Of a stretch of DNA of 64,000 nt, positions 16,054-25,263 are shown piece by piece (the stretch's first letter is position 1; the number at the start of each line of letters is the position of its first letter). A program made the position numbers and the translations under genes. Source of the DNA: an uncultured Chlorobiaceae bacterium (GTDB lineage Bacteria > Bacteroidota > Chlorobiia > Chlorobiales > Chlorobiaceae); contig CAIJGA010000008.1 of assembly GCA_903820085.1 (NCBI GenBank), positions 124,001 through 188,000 of the forward strand. Direction: 5' to 3'. Under the pieces are notes generated by a model that was given only the letters and a program-made list of their open reading frames with translations, ran no database searches and was not told the DNA's origin.

Positions 16054-18090
16054 ATGAGACAGACTTTTTATGCTTTCAAACGTCATGCCTTTCTGACGGT
16101 TATGACGTTTGTTTTTCTCTTAGCCCCGCCTCATGGTTTCCGTGATGCGTTCGGTGCCGAAAACAGTGACCTTCAGGATTTGTTGGACCATGCCGAATCT
16201 GAAGTGAATATTGAGCAGTTGCTCGACTTGATGGAGCAATTGAAATCAAGCAACATTTTGATCAATGAAGCCGATGAAGGCGATCTGCGCCAGCTTCCCT
16301 GGCTCAAGACGTTCGATGTACAGGCCATCCTGATCTACCGGCGCGACAAGGGCGCCATTCTCTCCCTGCAGAAACTCGAATCCATTATCGGCAAAGAAAA
16401 AACGGCAAGTATTGCCCCATATATTCGTTTTAAAAAAGAGCACCCTTCCCGTCTGGCATCCAAGGCAATGGCTATTGACGTTGATGGCTCGCTCTATAGC
16501 CGTCTAATGTGGGAAACGACGCCGCGAAAAGGGATTTTGGACGGCAAATATGCAGGAGAGAACTACAAGCTCTACCACCGCCTTCAGTTTTCGGCGCCCC
16601 ATCTCAAAGCAAGTCTGCTTCAGGAAAAAGATATCGGCGAGCCTGATGCGGCGGACTTTACCTCATTGAGCATCAACGCCACGGATGTTGGTGTTATCAA
16701 GAGCGCGGTCCTTGGCAACTATAAACTGAATTTTGCACAAGGGCTGCTTATTGGGCAGGGTCGCTATTATGCAAAGGGCTCTGACCCCTCCGGCAGTGTC
16801 CGGCTTCCATCAAAGCAGCTTTTGCCTTACTTCTCAAGCTCGGAATCCGGTTTCCTTCAGGGTGCAGCCGCAACCCTGAAGCTTGACCCGTTTGAAGTGA
16901 CCCTTTTTTATTCGTCCAACCATTGCGACGCTCTTATCAACGATGCAGGTGTCATCACCAGTTTCAGCACATCGGGTTATCATCGCACCCAGCTTGAGTT
17001 AAGCAGAAAGGACAACATCACCGAGACCCTCTCCGGGGCAAATCTTCTCTATCATTATCAGGCCGGGCAGTTCAGCGGCAGGGTTGGAGGCAGTGTGCTC
17101 GCTTTCCATTATCCGATTCCGCTTGATGAGCTTGAACCTTCTGCCGCAGCTAGTACAATCTCTTCGGCAACCCTCTACAGTCTACAAACGGATCTCTCCC
17201 TTGGTCATGCAAGCCTCTTTGCTGAAGCCGCATTTTCCCGGAGGCCGGATGACGATTCCTGGACAGCCGGTGCGGAGTATGAGATTCTTCATGGCCTCAG
17301 CACGGTTGCCGCAATCCGCCAGTATGGAACCAGCTATTATTCCCCTTTTGCCGGAGCCTTTGCCGAACGGGGCAGCGGGGCATCAAATGAGCAGGGATAC
17401 TATATCGGCCTTATCGCAAAGGTAAGCAAGCGGCTTTCTGTTGCGGCCTATTATGACCTTTTTACCTTTCCTCTGCTTGACGATCATTGCCCATACCCTT
17501 CAGATGGCAACGATTCAAGATTTTTCATGACCTGGAAACAGTCGCCGTTGTTGACCTGGAGTCTGCAGCTCCAGCACAAAGAGAAGGAAGAGCAGTCAAA
17601 TCAGGGGACTTCAGGCGATCCGCTCTGGACGGTGCTTCCTCAAATAACCAATCGCTGCCGACTGGATTGCGATATGACGCTTTCCCGGAGCGTTCAGTTG
17701 AGAAGCCGCGGAGAGGTAAAAAAAGTGGTAAAGGAGTATCTGGGCGGAGACCAGCTCTTTTCCGGATGGCTGGTCTATCAGCAGGCGGGGTACACTTCCG
17801 GAAAATTTGGCCTGAAAGGGCGGCTCACTGTTTTTAATACTGACGATTATGATGCCGCTATCTATGCTTATGAGGATGATTTGCCCCTGACCTCCTCTCT
17901 CGGGATGTACAACGGACGGGGAAAATCCCTTTTTGTGGTGGCAACATGGCAACCCTTGCCACAGATGAAGCTTGGAGCACGATATGAAACAACCTGGTAC
18001 AGTGACCGCGAGGCATACAGCAGCGGGAACGACCAGCAGGCAACCAGCACTCCAGGCTCATTCCATCTTGGCTGTTCTCTTGCGTTCTGA
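16054..18090 (+). CDS. Outer-membrane beta-barrel protein with N-terminal helix-hairpin-helix domain
   Basis: A 678-residue exported protein of unknown function. A signal peptide covers about residues 1-35 (basic KRH, hydrophobic FLTVMTFVFLL, then FGAE). Residues about 65-125 resemble a ComEA-type helix-hairpin-helix (INEADEGDLRQLPWL ... AILIYRRDKGAILSLQKLES). The remaining 550 residues are rich in alternating aromatic/polar strands and Gly-Ser turns, and the chain ends in Phe (LGCSLAF), the usual last residue of an outer-membrane barrel. Similar hypothetical proteins are known in the Bacteroidota/Chlorobiota. The ligand or role is not known; DNA contact is only suggested by the HhH fold. Confidence 0.75.
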   Translation: MRQTFYAFKRHAFLTVMTFVFLLAPPHGFRDAFGAENSDLQDLLDHAESEVNIEQLLDLMEQLKSSNILINEADEGDLRQLPWLKTFDVQAILIYRRDKGAILSLQKLESIIGKEKTASIAPYIRFKKEHPSRLASKAMAIDVDGSLYSRLMWETTPRKGILDGKYAGENYKLYHRLQFSAPHLKASLLQEKDIGEPDAADFTSLSINATDVGVIKSAVLGNYKLNFAQGLLIGQGRYYAKGSDPSGSVRLPSKQLLPYFSSSESGFLQGAAATLKLDPFEVTLFYSSNHCDALINDAGVITSFSTSGYHRTQLELSRKDNITETLSGANLLYHYQAGQFSGRVGGSVLAFHYPIPLDELEPSAAASTISSATLYSLQTDLSLGHASLFAEAAFSRRPDDDSWTAGAEYEILHGLSTVAAIRQYGTSYYSPFAGAFAERGSGASNEQGYYIGLIAKVSKRLSVAAYYDLFTFPLLDDHCPYPSDGNDSRFFMTWKQSPLLTWSLQLQHKEKEEQSNQGTSGDPLWTVLPQITNRCRLDCDMTLSRSVQLRSRGEVKKVVKEYLGGDQLFSGWLVYQQAGYTSGKFGLKGRLTVFNTDDYDAAIYAYEDDLPLTSSLGMYNGRGKSLFVVATWQPLPQMKLGARYETTWYSDREAYSSGNDQQATSTPGSFHLGCSLAF

Positions 18091-18114
18091 ACGGGATACG
18101 CTCTTCACAGCAGT

Positions 18115-19065
18115 TTAAGAGATTCCTGCAGCCCGCATCAGCCGATCACTGATGGCCCGGCCAAGTCCCCGGCTTGATGGCAGTTCGCAATAGATAATGC
18201 TGATGCCTTCGGCGTCACACTGCCGAAAAAACCGGAAAAGCTCCCGGCCGTATTCCTCAAGATTCAGGCAAACCTTGAGCTGGGCAACTCCCTCAGGCGG
18301 GCTCGACAAGCCAATATAGGCCGATGAAGAGTTTTCAATCCTGCTCTCCTCTTTTCCATCCCAAAGAACAACCGATGCCTTGGGTGTATAATGGGGATAC
18401 TTCAGCCCAGGGCTTTTTGGCGGCTCCTGTTCGTTTGTGGCTGCATTTGCTGTTATCTCAGGCACAACCGCCTGCAATTGTTCAAGCGTGATCGCCCCTG
18501 CCCGGAGCAGAACCGGCTTTGCCCCGGAACAGTCCACAATGGTCGACTCAAGACCGATAGCACTCGGCTTGCCCCGAAGAAGGCAGCCGATTTTCCCGTC
18601 AAGATCCTCATAGACAGCCTCCCAGTTTGTCGAGCTTGGTAATCCAGAAAGATTTGCCGAAGGAGCAGCGACAGGAGAGTCACAAAGACGGAGAAACTCC
18701 CTGGCGACAGGATTTTGTGGGCAACGTACCCCGACGGTATCAAGGCCTGCGGTCACAGAATAAGGAACGGCAGGATTTTTTTTCAGTACCAGGGTGAGAG
18801 GGCCGGGAAAAAAGCGTTCAATCAGTATTTTGGCAGCCTGATTGACTTCAGCCGCAACCGCCGCCAGTTGCTGAGTGCTGTAGAGATGAACAATCAGGGG
18901 GTTATCCATCGGACGGCCTTTTGCCCGAAAGAGTTGCCTGATGGCTTCCGGATGGCTGATGCCAGCGCCAAGGCCGTAGACTGTTTCAGTTGGAAATGCC
19001 ACAATCCCGCCCGAGTTAAGGATCCTGGCGGCTTCTTCAACGGAATCGGTCAAAGTGGTCTGCAT
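18115..19065 (-). CDS. tsaC: Threonylcarbamoyl-AMP synthase, Sua5 long form
   Basis: Makes L-threonylcarbamoyladenylate from threonine, bicarbonate and ATP for the t6A modification of ANN-decoding tRNAs. The YrdC domain occupies about residues 1-205 (GGIVAFPTETVYGLGAGIS; RAKGRPMDNPLIVHL; SPVAAPSANLSG). A C-terminal Sua5 domain fills the rest of 316 residues, so this is the two-domain Sua5 type rather than short TsaC. It lies 9 bases after the polyprenol-kinase-like gene on the same strand. Confidence 0.93.
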   Translation of the reverse strand: MQTTLTDSVEEAARILNSGGIVAFPTETVYGLGAGISHPEAIRQLFRAKGRPMDNPLIVHLYSTQQLAAVAAEVNQAAKILIERFFPGPLTLVLKKNPAVPYSVTAGLDTVGVRCPQNPVAREFLRLCDSPVAAPSANLSGLPSSTNWEAVYEDLDGKIGCLLRGKPSAIGLESTIVDCSGAKPVLLRAGAITLEQLQAVVPEITANAATNEQEPPKSPGLKYPHYTPKASVVLWDGKEESRIENSSSAYIGLSSPPEGVAQLKVCLNLEEYGRELFRFFRQCDAEGISIIYCELPSSRGLGRAISDRLMRAAGIS

Positions 19066-19074
19066 GATCGGAAG

Positions 19075-19704
19075 CTACCGGAAAATGGAGAAGAGGGTAC
19101 ACAGCGTACCGATGGTTGCACTGACCAGCGGTATTGCAAGGTTATCGTCTATCTTGAACGGCCCGATCCGTACGATAAACGCCTCGGTCAGTGTTGCCGT
19201 TATCGCCATGATAATGCCGATCATCAGACTCAGCCCGGGTACCATACTGACAACAGCCAGCGCGGAGAGAAAAAACGCAGCACTTCCCTCAACGCTTTTT
19301 AGTCCAAACCGGTGTTTTCCGAAACTTTTTCCAATAATGGCCGCAAGGGTATCTGAAACAGCAACCAGACTGAAAGCGGTCACAGCAATAATTTTCGGAA
19401 AAAACAGCACCAGAAGCAACGCGGCCATGACAATATAGGTTGCTCCGTTCAAGTGCATTTTCGTTCGTTCTAGCTCGTGTGTTCTCAGCATCGAATCGAA
19501 CGTTTTATGATACCAATCCGAAACGGGAGCAAAAAAATTTTTCAGCAGGTCAATCAGAAAAAAACCGGAAAAAAGCGGAAGAAGCAGAAGAAGAGCAAGT
19601 TCGCGGCTGATAAACCAGTAAATAACCGGGATTGAAAGAGAGGAAAGATGAATCGCTTTTCGCGCAACTTCATATCGGAGTTCCAGCCGGTCAATTTCTT
19701 CCAT
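19075..19704 (-). CDS. Polyprenol/phytol kinase-like membrane protein (SEC59/DGK1/VTE5 family)
   Basis: Integral membrane protein of 209 residues with about six hydrophobic segments. The family motif for CTP-dependent lipid-alcohol kinases is clear: SDTLAAIIGKSFGKHRFG followed by KSVEGSAAFF, and the early RKAIHLSSLSIP. The ATG at 19704 (MEEIDRLELRYE) is chosen because upstream residues are low-complexity and unlike the family. Known relatives phosphorylate dolichol, diacylglycerol or phytol. In a phototroph, salvage of phytol, farnesol or geranylgeraniol is plausible, but the substrate is an inference. It diverges from ppx and precedes tsaC. Confidence 0.78.
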   Translation of the reverse strand: MEEIDRLELRYEVARKAIHLSSLSIPVIYWFISRELALLLLLPLFSGFFLIDLLKNFFAPVSDWYHKTFDSMLRTHELERTKMHLNGATYIVMAALLLVLFFPKIIAVTAFSLVAVSDTLAAIIGKSFGKHRFGLKSVEGSAAFFLSALAVVSMVPGLSLMIGIIMAITATLTEAFIVRIGPFKIDDNLAIPLVSATIGTLCTLFSIFR

Positions 19705-19920
19705 AAGTAAAAAAAAGCAGTGCAAGCGTCGGAATAAATGATAGTCCACCAGTGAAACTGACATAACTGATGACGGTTTCAGGCAGGAATATACAACGAA
19801 ATCTCCGTAAGCAGAAAAGTTCCGCCCTTCCTCCAGCCTCTTCGCTTCCGAACTTTTCCTTTTCCCTTTCAAAACGCGTACTTTGTAGTGACTTTTAAAA
19901 ATGGATTTTGACTTATTGGT

Positions 19921-21480
19921 ATGAAGAGTGAAAAATTGAGAGTTGCCGCTATTGATCTCGGCACCAACTCTTTCCACATGATTATTGTTGAAGAGAACAA
20001 GGAAAAGGGGATTATCGAGGTTGACCGTGTCAAGGATATGATCTGTATCGGTCGTGGCAGCATTTCTACGAAAATGCTCAATGAAGAGGCAATGCTGTCG
20101 GGAATTGCGGCATTGAAGAATTTTCTTGTGCTTGCCTCACAGCACGGTGTGGCTCCGGAAAATGTTCTTGCATTTGCAACCAGTGCTATCCGGGAGGCAA
20201 AAAACCGGGTTGATTTTCTCCGTCGTGTCAAGGAAGAGACCGGTCTCAAGGTCAAGGTTATTTCAGGCAAGGAGGAGGCAGAGTTTATCTATTATGGAGT
20301 GCGCAGTGCTGTCAAGATCGGCAGCAGCTCCGACCTTCTGTTCGATATCGGCGGAGGATCCGTTGAATTTGTTCTCGTCAATCAGAAGGGAATACAACTG
20401 CTGGAGAGCCGTAAAATCGGTGTTGCAAGAATGTGCGAGCGCTTTGTCGCCTCAGAACCTATCGGCATTCATGATATCAAGATGCTCGAACAGTTCTTTT
20501 CGGCAGAGATGGTCTCCGCCGTTGAAAAAGCCTCAGAACTCAAGGTGACCAGAGCTATAGCCTCTTCGGGTACGGCCCTCAATATTGCCCGTATGATATA
20601 CCTCATGAAAGGGCGCGATAGTGCTGTTTCGCTTAACAACAGCTCATTTACCCGCTCGGAGTTCCAAGACCTTTACAAGGCGATCCTGCCTCTTGGTGCC
20701 GCCGAACGGAAAAAAATGAGCGGTCTGGATGAAAAAAGGGTTGATCTTATCGTGCCGGGGCTCATTCTCATCGACATGATTTTCAGACTCTTCAATCTCA
20801 AGGAGATCGTGGTTTCAGATTCAGCCCTGCGGGAGGGTATGGTGCTCCACTATCTGAAGCACCGAATTGCTGCCGGCCAAAAACGGGACGATGATGATGA
20901 ACTCGATATCCGCAAGGAGAGTGTCTATGAACTCTGCTTCCGCTGCGGCTGGAGACGCGACCATGCAGAGCATGTTGCACGGATCAGTCTCCAGCTTTTC
21001 GACAAACTCGCACTTCTGCACCATCTTGAAGAGCCCTACCGCGAACTTCTGGAGTATGCAGCATTGCTTCATAATATCGGATCATTTATCTCGATCTCTT
21101 CCCATCACAAGCACAGCCAGTACCTTATCCAGAACGGTGAGCTTCGCGGATTTTCTCCTACGGAAATTGAAATCATCGGCCATGTTGCCCGCTATCACCG
21201 TAAATCAGCTCCTTCGGAGCGCCATATGGCATACAGCATGCTCCAGCCAGTCAGCAAGCGGGCGGTTGATGTGCTGTCCGGCATTCTGCGTCTCGCCAAT
21301 GGTCTTGAACGTGGTCACCGGCAGAACATTCAGAAAATCAGCATAGAGATCAAGGGGAAGGTGATGACGATGCACCTCAAAACCCGCTTTGAGCCTGATA
21401 TTGAAATTTGGGCAGCTGACCTGCTGAAGCCCTGGCTTGAAACCGTGCTGGGCAAAACCATTGTGCTTGAGCCTCTCTGA
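19921..21480 (+). CDS. ppx: Exopolyphosphatase / guanosine pentaphosphatase (Ppx/GppA)
   Basis: Degrades polyphosphate and possibly pppGpp. The 519-residue protein has the actin-like ASKHA core: phosphate-1 loop AAIDLGTNSFHMIIVEE at the N-terminus, ATSAIREAKN, the catalytic glutamate in SGKEEAEFIYYG, and phosphate-2 loop LFDIGGGSVEFV. A C-terminal HD-type helical domain follows (HAEHVARISLQLFD; LLHNIGSFISISSHHKHS). The start ATG matches the family. pabBC begins one base after its stop codon. Confidence 0.93.
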   Translation: MKSEKLRVAAIDLGTNSFHMIIVEENKEKGIIEVDRVKDMICIGRGSISTKMLNEEAMLSGIAALKNFLVLASQHGVAPENVLAFATSAIREAKNRVDFLRRVKEETGLKVKVISGKEEAEFIYYGVRSAVKIGSSSDLLFDIGGGSVEFVLVNQKGIQLLESRKIGVARMCERFVASEPIGIHDIKMLEQFFSAEMVSAVEKASELKVTRAIASSGTALNIARMIYLMKGRDSAVSLNNSSFTRSEFQDLYKAILPLGAAERKKMSGLDEKRVDLIVPGLILIDMIFRLFNLKEIVVSDSALREGMVLHYLKHRIAAGQKRDDDDELDIRKESVYELCFRCGWRRDHAEHVARISLQLFDKLALLHHLEEPYRELLEYAALLHNIGSFISISSHHKHSQYLIQNGELRGFSPTEIEIIGHVARYHRKSAPSERHMAYSMLQPVSKRAVDVLSGILRLANGLERGHRQNIQKISIEIKGKVMTMHLKTRFEPDIEIWAADLLKPWLETVLGKTIVLEPL

Positions 21481-21481
21481 A

Positions 21482-23512
21482 ATGAAGGATGCGGTAACCT
21501 ATGAACGCATTGCTGCCGCCCTTTCCACAGATGGATCGATCTGGCTGGAATCCGCTTTCTGTAAAGAGTCTCATGGCGGTGCGCTGCTCTTCTCCAGTCC
21601 GCTTGAGGTGGTGGAGCTCTCAGCCCTCTCCGGGCTGGAGCTCTTTTTTCGGACGCTTGAGAAAAAACTCGCAGAGGGCTTTTTTCTTGCCGGCTGGCTC
21701 ACCTATGAGGCTGGATGTGGTTTTGAAGAGCGTCTTGCCCATACGCATGCTCCCGTAGGGGACCCTGTTCCGCCTTCACCGCTTGGGTGGTTCGGTGTTT
21801 ACCGTGAACCGGAGCGCTTTTCAGCCGCACAGGTCGAACAGCTTTTTGCTGAAGAGCGTACATCTTTTGCTCATAACCCGGTTGCTGTATCGGAGCTCTC
21901 CTTCAATCTTTCAGAAGCAGAGTACGGCGCAACCATCAAGCTCATCAAAGAGCACATCGCTTCAGGCAATCTCTATCAGGTGAATTTTACCGGGCGATAC
22001 CGCTTTTCATTCAACGGCTCTCCGCCGGCACTTTTTGCAGCACTCAGGGGCGCTCAACCCTCTTCCTATACCGCCAGCATCAACAGTGGGGGGCGTATCA
22101 TTCACTCCTTTTCACCCGAGCTTTTCTTCAGGCGAAAAGGTTCGCTCATTGAAACCATGCCGATGAAGGGGACTGCTCCAAGAGGCAGCTCGGCTGAAGA
22201 AGACAGTCGCCTGAGAGAGGGGCTTGCCAGATGCCGGAAAAACCTTGCAGAAAATCTCATGATTGTTGATCTCTTGCGAAACGATCTTGGGCGGATATGC
22301 AAGCCTGGTTCAGTCGAGGCAGGGGAGCTCTTTGCAACCGAAAGCTGGCCGACGCTTCATCAGCTGGTTTCAACCATTCGGGGTGAGGAGAGAATGGGTA
22401 TCAGGCTCTACGAACTCTTCAGGGCGCTCTATCCTTCCGGTTCCATAACCGGTGCGCCCAAAATCAATGCCATGAAACTCATTCAGAGCCTTGAACCGGA
22501 ACCGAGAGGAATCTACACCGGCACCATCGGCTATATGGCTCCCGATCGCGACATGGTTTTCAGCGTGGCAATCCGCACCATTGAGCTTTCCGGAAACGAA
22601 GGGGTATACGGTTCGGGAGGAGGCATTGTCTGGGACTCCGATCCCGGAGAGGAATTTCGTGAGTGCCAGCTCAAGGCAAAGATTCTTGTCGGCATCGCTG
22701 ACAGCATGTTCAAGAATCTTGACCCGGTTGTCAGCGATACTGTTCGTGATTCCGATTTCAGGAAAGAACATAAGGAAAAAGTTTTTTTGAGCGACAGTCA
22801 GAAAAACTTCGGACTGTTTGAAAGTATCCTCTGGAGCGGGAGCTATCTCTGGCTTGAGGAGCATCTCAAACGGCTTGCAGCTTCGGCTGCAGTCCTTGGC
22901 TTTTCCTGCGACAAAGCCGCAGCGATCCTGATGCTCAGCCATCTTGAAGAGGAGCTGTGCCGGTTTGGTGGCGCTCCTCCATCTGTTCAGCTGCCTGGAA
23001 CCCAGAACAACGGGAAGCCGCATCAAACGTGCAGTCGCTTCAAGGTCAAGCTCAGCCTTTCTTTCAAGGGCACCTTCAGCGTCGGCTATGAGCCGATAGC
23101 GGTGCAGCGTTCAGCCGTCCAGTTGAGCCTCTGTCTTGCCGGGCACCGAACCGACTCAACGAATCCGTTACTTTGCCACAAAACAACGGCACGGGAACTC
23201 TACGACCGATACTTCACTCTGGCTCGCCAAAAAGGTTACGATGACGTCCTCTTTCTCAATGAGCGCGGTGAGGTGAGCGAAGGGGCCATCAGCACCATTT
23301 TTATCCGCAAAGGCCGTCAGCTCTTTACGCCTCCGCTTCAATCCGGCCTGCTCAACGGCATTTACCGTAGCTATCTGTTTTCCGCCAGACCCTTTGTATC
23401 CGAAAGAACCATAACACTCGATGATCTGCTGACGGCTGAGACCATCTTCATCGCAAATTCAGTCCGTGGCCTCAGGCCAGCCATGTTCACCGGCGATCAG
23501 ATTTTTTCATAA
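21482..23512 (+). CDS. pabB: Fused aminodeoxychorismate synthase component I / aminodeoxychorismate lyase (PabB-PabC)
   Basis: Bifunctional enzyme that makes p-aminobenzoate from chorismate for folate. Residues about 1-410 are PabB: NLYQVNFTGRY, the chorismate-binding MPMKGTAPRGS, NLMIVDLLRNDLGRI, and SGSITGAPKINAM. After a linker, residues about 445-676 form a PLP fold-type IV lyase: HKTTARELYDRY with the Schiff-base lysine and EVSEGAISTIFIRKG. The ATG at 21482 gives 676 residues and lies one base after ppx. The glutaminase PabA is not in the window. folP, the next folate-pathway enzyme, is 6 kb downstream. Confidence 0.92.
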   Translation: MKDAVTYERIAAALSTDGSIWLESAFCKESHGGALLFSSPLEVVELSALSGLELFFRTLEKKLAEGFFLAGWLTYEAGCGFEERLAHTHAPVGDPVPPSPLGWFGVYREPERFSAAQVEQLFAEERTSFAHNPVAVSELSFNLSEAEYGATIKLIKEHIASGNLYQVNFTGRYRFSFNGSPPALFAALRGAQPSSYTASINSGGRIIHSFSPELFFRRKGSLIETMPMKGTAPRGSSAEEDSRLREGLARCRKNLAENLMIVDLLRNDLGRICKPGSVEAGELFATESWPTLHQLVSTIRGEERMGIRLYELFRALYPSGSITGAPKINAMKLIQSLEPEPRGIYTGTIGYMAPDRDMVFSVAIRTIELSGNEGVYGSGGGIVWDSDPGEEFRECQLKAKILVGIADSMFKNLDPVVSDTVRDSDFRKEHKEKVFLSDSQKNFGLFESILWSGSYLWLEEHLKRLAASAAVLGFSCDKAAAILMLSHLEEELCRFGGAPPSVQLPGTQNNGKPHQTCSRFKVKLSLSFKGTFSVGYEPIAVQRSAVQLSLCLAGHRTDSTNPLLCHKTTARELYDRYFTLARQKGYDDVLFLNERGEVSEGAISTIFIRKGRQLFTPPLQSGLLNGIYRSYLFSARPFVSERTITLDDLLTAETIFIANSVRGLRPAMFTGDQIFS

Positions 23513-23593
23513 AAGCAATCGGAACATTATCGGTAACGACAATCACTCCATTCAGTTGGTTGATCCGGGCATAAAAGAACCCTATATTACCGT

Positions 23594-24094
23594 ATGGCAA
23601 CAGAAACCACAACTCCATACTTTTTACCCGACATGCGCGACCACACTCCTGATTTTCAAATGCATGAGCTTTCCACCTCCAACAAGGCGCTCATTCGCCA
23701 AACCGTACAGCAACTTCTGGAGAAACTGGCCGCTGACGGCAAGCTGACCCTGGACACCCTGCTGGAATTCTGGATTGAAGTGCCCGGCGTCAAGCGCTCA
23801 CGCGGTTCGTTCAGGGGCGGTTTTCTGATGCCCGACAGCTTTATCTACATCAGCGACTATTTCCGGCCCGATACGGCTCAGGCACTTACTCCAGGCGAGG
23901 CCTATGATAACGGGGACGTTACCCTTGAAAAAGTATGGGGTGACCTGCTCGATGAACTCTACTATCAGGTCGAAATATTTACTTCTCCAGTCTCCACCGG
24001 AAAAGGGATAACCCTTGAACTGTGGGCAGGCAACCGCCATCGCCCGGAGGGTGAGTGGATCTATGCCGTAGACCGTAAGGTTGAACTTGGCTAG
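23594..24094 (+). CDS. Conserved-looking hypothetical protein
   Basis: I do not recognise this 166-residue protein. It starts MATETTTPYFLPDMRDH, is acidic and soluble, and has no signal peptide, membrane segment or known catalytic motif. Two blocks look structured: STSNKALIRQTVQQLLEKLA (helical) and the RGSFRGGFLMPDSFIYISDY region. Codon use matches its neighbours and the frame is free of long competing ORFs, so it is probably real. Its last four bases overlap the convergent nth stop. Confidence 0.7.
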   Translation: MATETTTPYFLPDMRDHTPDFQMHELSTSNKALIRQTVQQLLEKLAADGKLTLDTLLEFWIEVPGVKRSRGSFRGGFLMPDSFIYISDYFRPDTAQALTPGEAYDNGDVTLEKVWGDLLDELYYQVEIFTSPVSTGKGITLELWAGNRHRPEGEWIYAVDRKVELG

Positions 24095-24729
24095 TTTTTT
24101 GCCGTGTAGTCACACATGCTGCTGACCAGACAATTTGCACAGTCAGGCTTTTTTGCCTTGCAGGTGTAACGGCCGTGCAGTAGCAGATAGTGATGAAAGG
24201 GGATAACCCAAGCCTCAGGAATAATTTTCATCAGTTCAGTTTCCGTCTGTTCCACCTTTTGGGTACAAACCAGTCCGATTCTGTTTGAAACCCGGTGCAC
24301 ATGGGTATCGACCGGCATGACCGGTACGTTAAACGCGTTGCTCAGCACCACGTTCGCGGTTTTTCTGCCAACCCCGGGCAGACTTTCGAGCGCCTCCCTC
24401 GTGTCAGGAACCACACCCTGATAGCGCTCAACCAGAATCCGGCTTACCTCCAGGATGTTTTTTGCCTTGTTGTTGTAATAATTTATGGTGCTCACAAGGC
24501 TTCTGACCTGGTCAAGCTCCATTTGGCTCAAGCTTTCGGCATCCGGCGCACACATGAAAAGCTCCCTGGTAATGATATTGACCTGCCGGTCAGTTGCCTG
24601 CGCAGCAAGAATGGTGGCCACCAGCAACTGAAACGGGCTGTCGTAGTGCAGTTCGCTTTTCGGGTTCGGGTATGCGGCACCAAGCACCTCGTTAAGAAAA
24701 ACAATCTTCTGTTCAGGGGTTTGTTTCAT
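24091..24729 (-). CDS. nth: Endonuclease III (Nth)
   Basis: DNA glycosylase/AP lyase that removes oxidised pyrimidines. The 212 residues carry the helix-hairpin-helix LPGVGRKTANVVLSNAF with the catalytic lysine and the downstream catalytic aspartate in PVDTHVHRVSNRIGL. The C-terminal [4Fe-4S] motif is intact with C-x6-C-x2-C-x5-C spacing (CKAKKPDCANCLVSSMC). It is the last gene of the M50-folP-smc-HAD-nusB-nth run, 8 bases after nusB. Confidence 0.97.
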   Translation of the reverse strand: MKQTPEQKIVFLNEVLGAAYPNPKSELHYDSPFQLLVATILAAQATDRQVNIITRELFMCAPDAESLSQMELDQVRSLVSTINYYNNKAKNILEVSRILVERYQGVVPDTREALESLPGVGRKTANVVLSNAFNVPVMPVDTHVHRVSNRIGLVCTQKVEQTETELMKIIPEAWVIPFHHYLLLHGRYTCKAKKPDCANCLVSSMCDYTAKN

Positions 24730-24737
24730 TCGCCCCT

Positions 24738-25253
24738 TCAGCTTTCGATTTCCTGGTTTTCGCTCTCGCTCTCCGCTTTCTGAAGTTTGGCTGCCGACTG
24801 GTCGATAAGCCCCCGACCGTTTTTATGCACCTTTCCCTCACCTTTAAGATCATTGAATATCGCATCAAGAATGCCGTTGACGAACTTGCTGCTCTTGTCG
24901 GTGCTGTTGAACTTTTTTGCGATTTCAATAGCCTCATTGATCGAAACCTTGGGCGGAATATCTTCGCAGTAGAGGATTTCCGTCAGGGCCATGCGAATGA
25001 TATTCTTGTCAATGATAGCAATACGGCTCATATCCCAGTTAAAGGTATGCTTTACAATATACTGGTCAATCTCCGCCATGTGCTCCTTGATGTTTTTCAG
25101 AAGCATATTGAAAAATTTCATGGCATTGGCATCTGCCAGAATTTCTTCGGTCAAAAGCCAGCCTGCGGCAGAGTCTATGTCGGTATCGCGGATTTCTATA
25201 GTATAGAGCGCCTGTAAAATCTTTTCACGTATTTGCCGTCGGTACGTTTTCAT
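24738..25253 (-). CDS. nusB: Transcription antitermination factor NusB
   Basis: All-helical RNA-binding protein that acts with NusE at boxA in rRNA operons. The ATG at 25253 ([20 protein letters not shown]) gives 171 residues; the longer frame adds sequence unlike NusB. The conserved C-terminal signature is present: [20 protein letters not shown] followed by [12 protein letters not shown] charged Glu/Ser-rich tail ends the protein. It sits 10 bases after the HAD gene and 8 before nth. Confidence 0.95.
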   Translation of the reverse strand: MKTYRRQIREKILQALYTIEIRDTDIDSAAGWLLTEEILADANAMKFFNMLLKNIKEHMAEIDQYIVKHTFNWDMSRIAIIDKNIIRMALTEILYCEDIPPKVSINEAIEIAKKFNSTDKSSKFVNGILDAIFNDLKGEGKVHKNGRGLIDQSAAKLQKAESESENQEIES

Positions 25254-25263
25254 AAAAGAGCAG

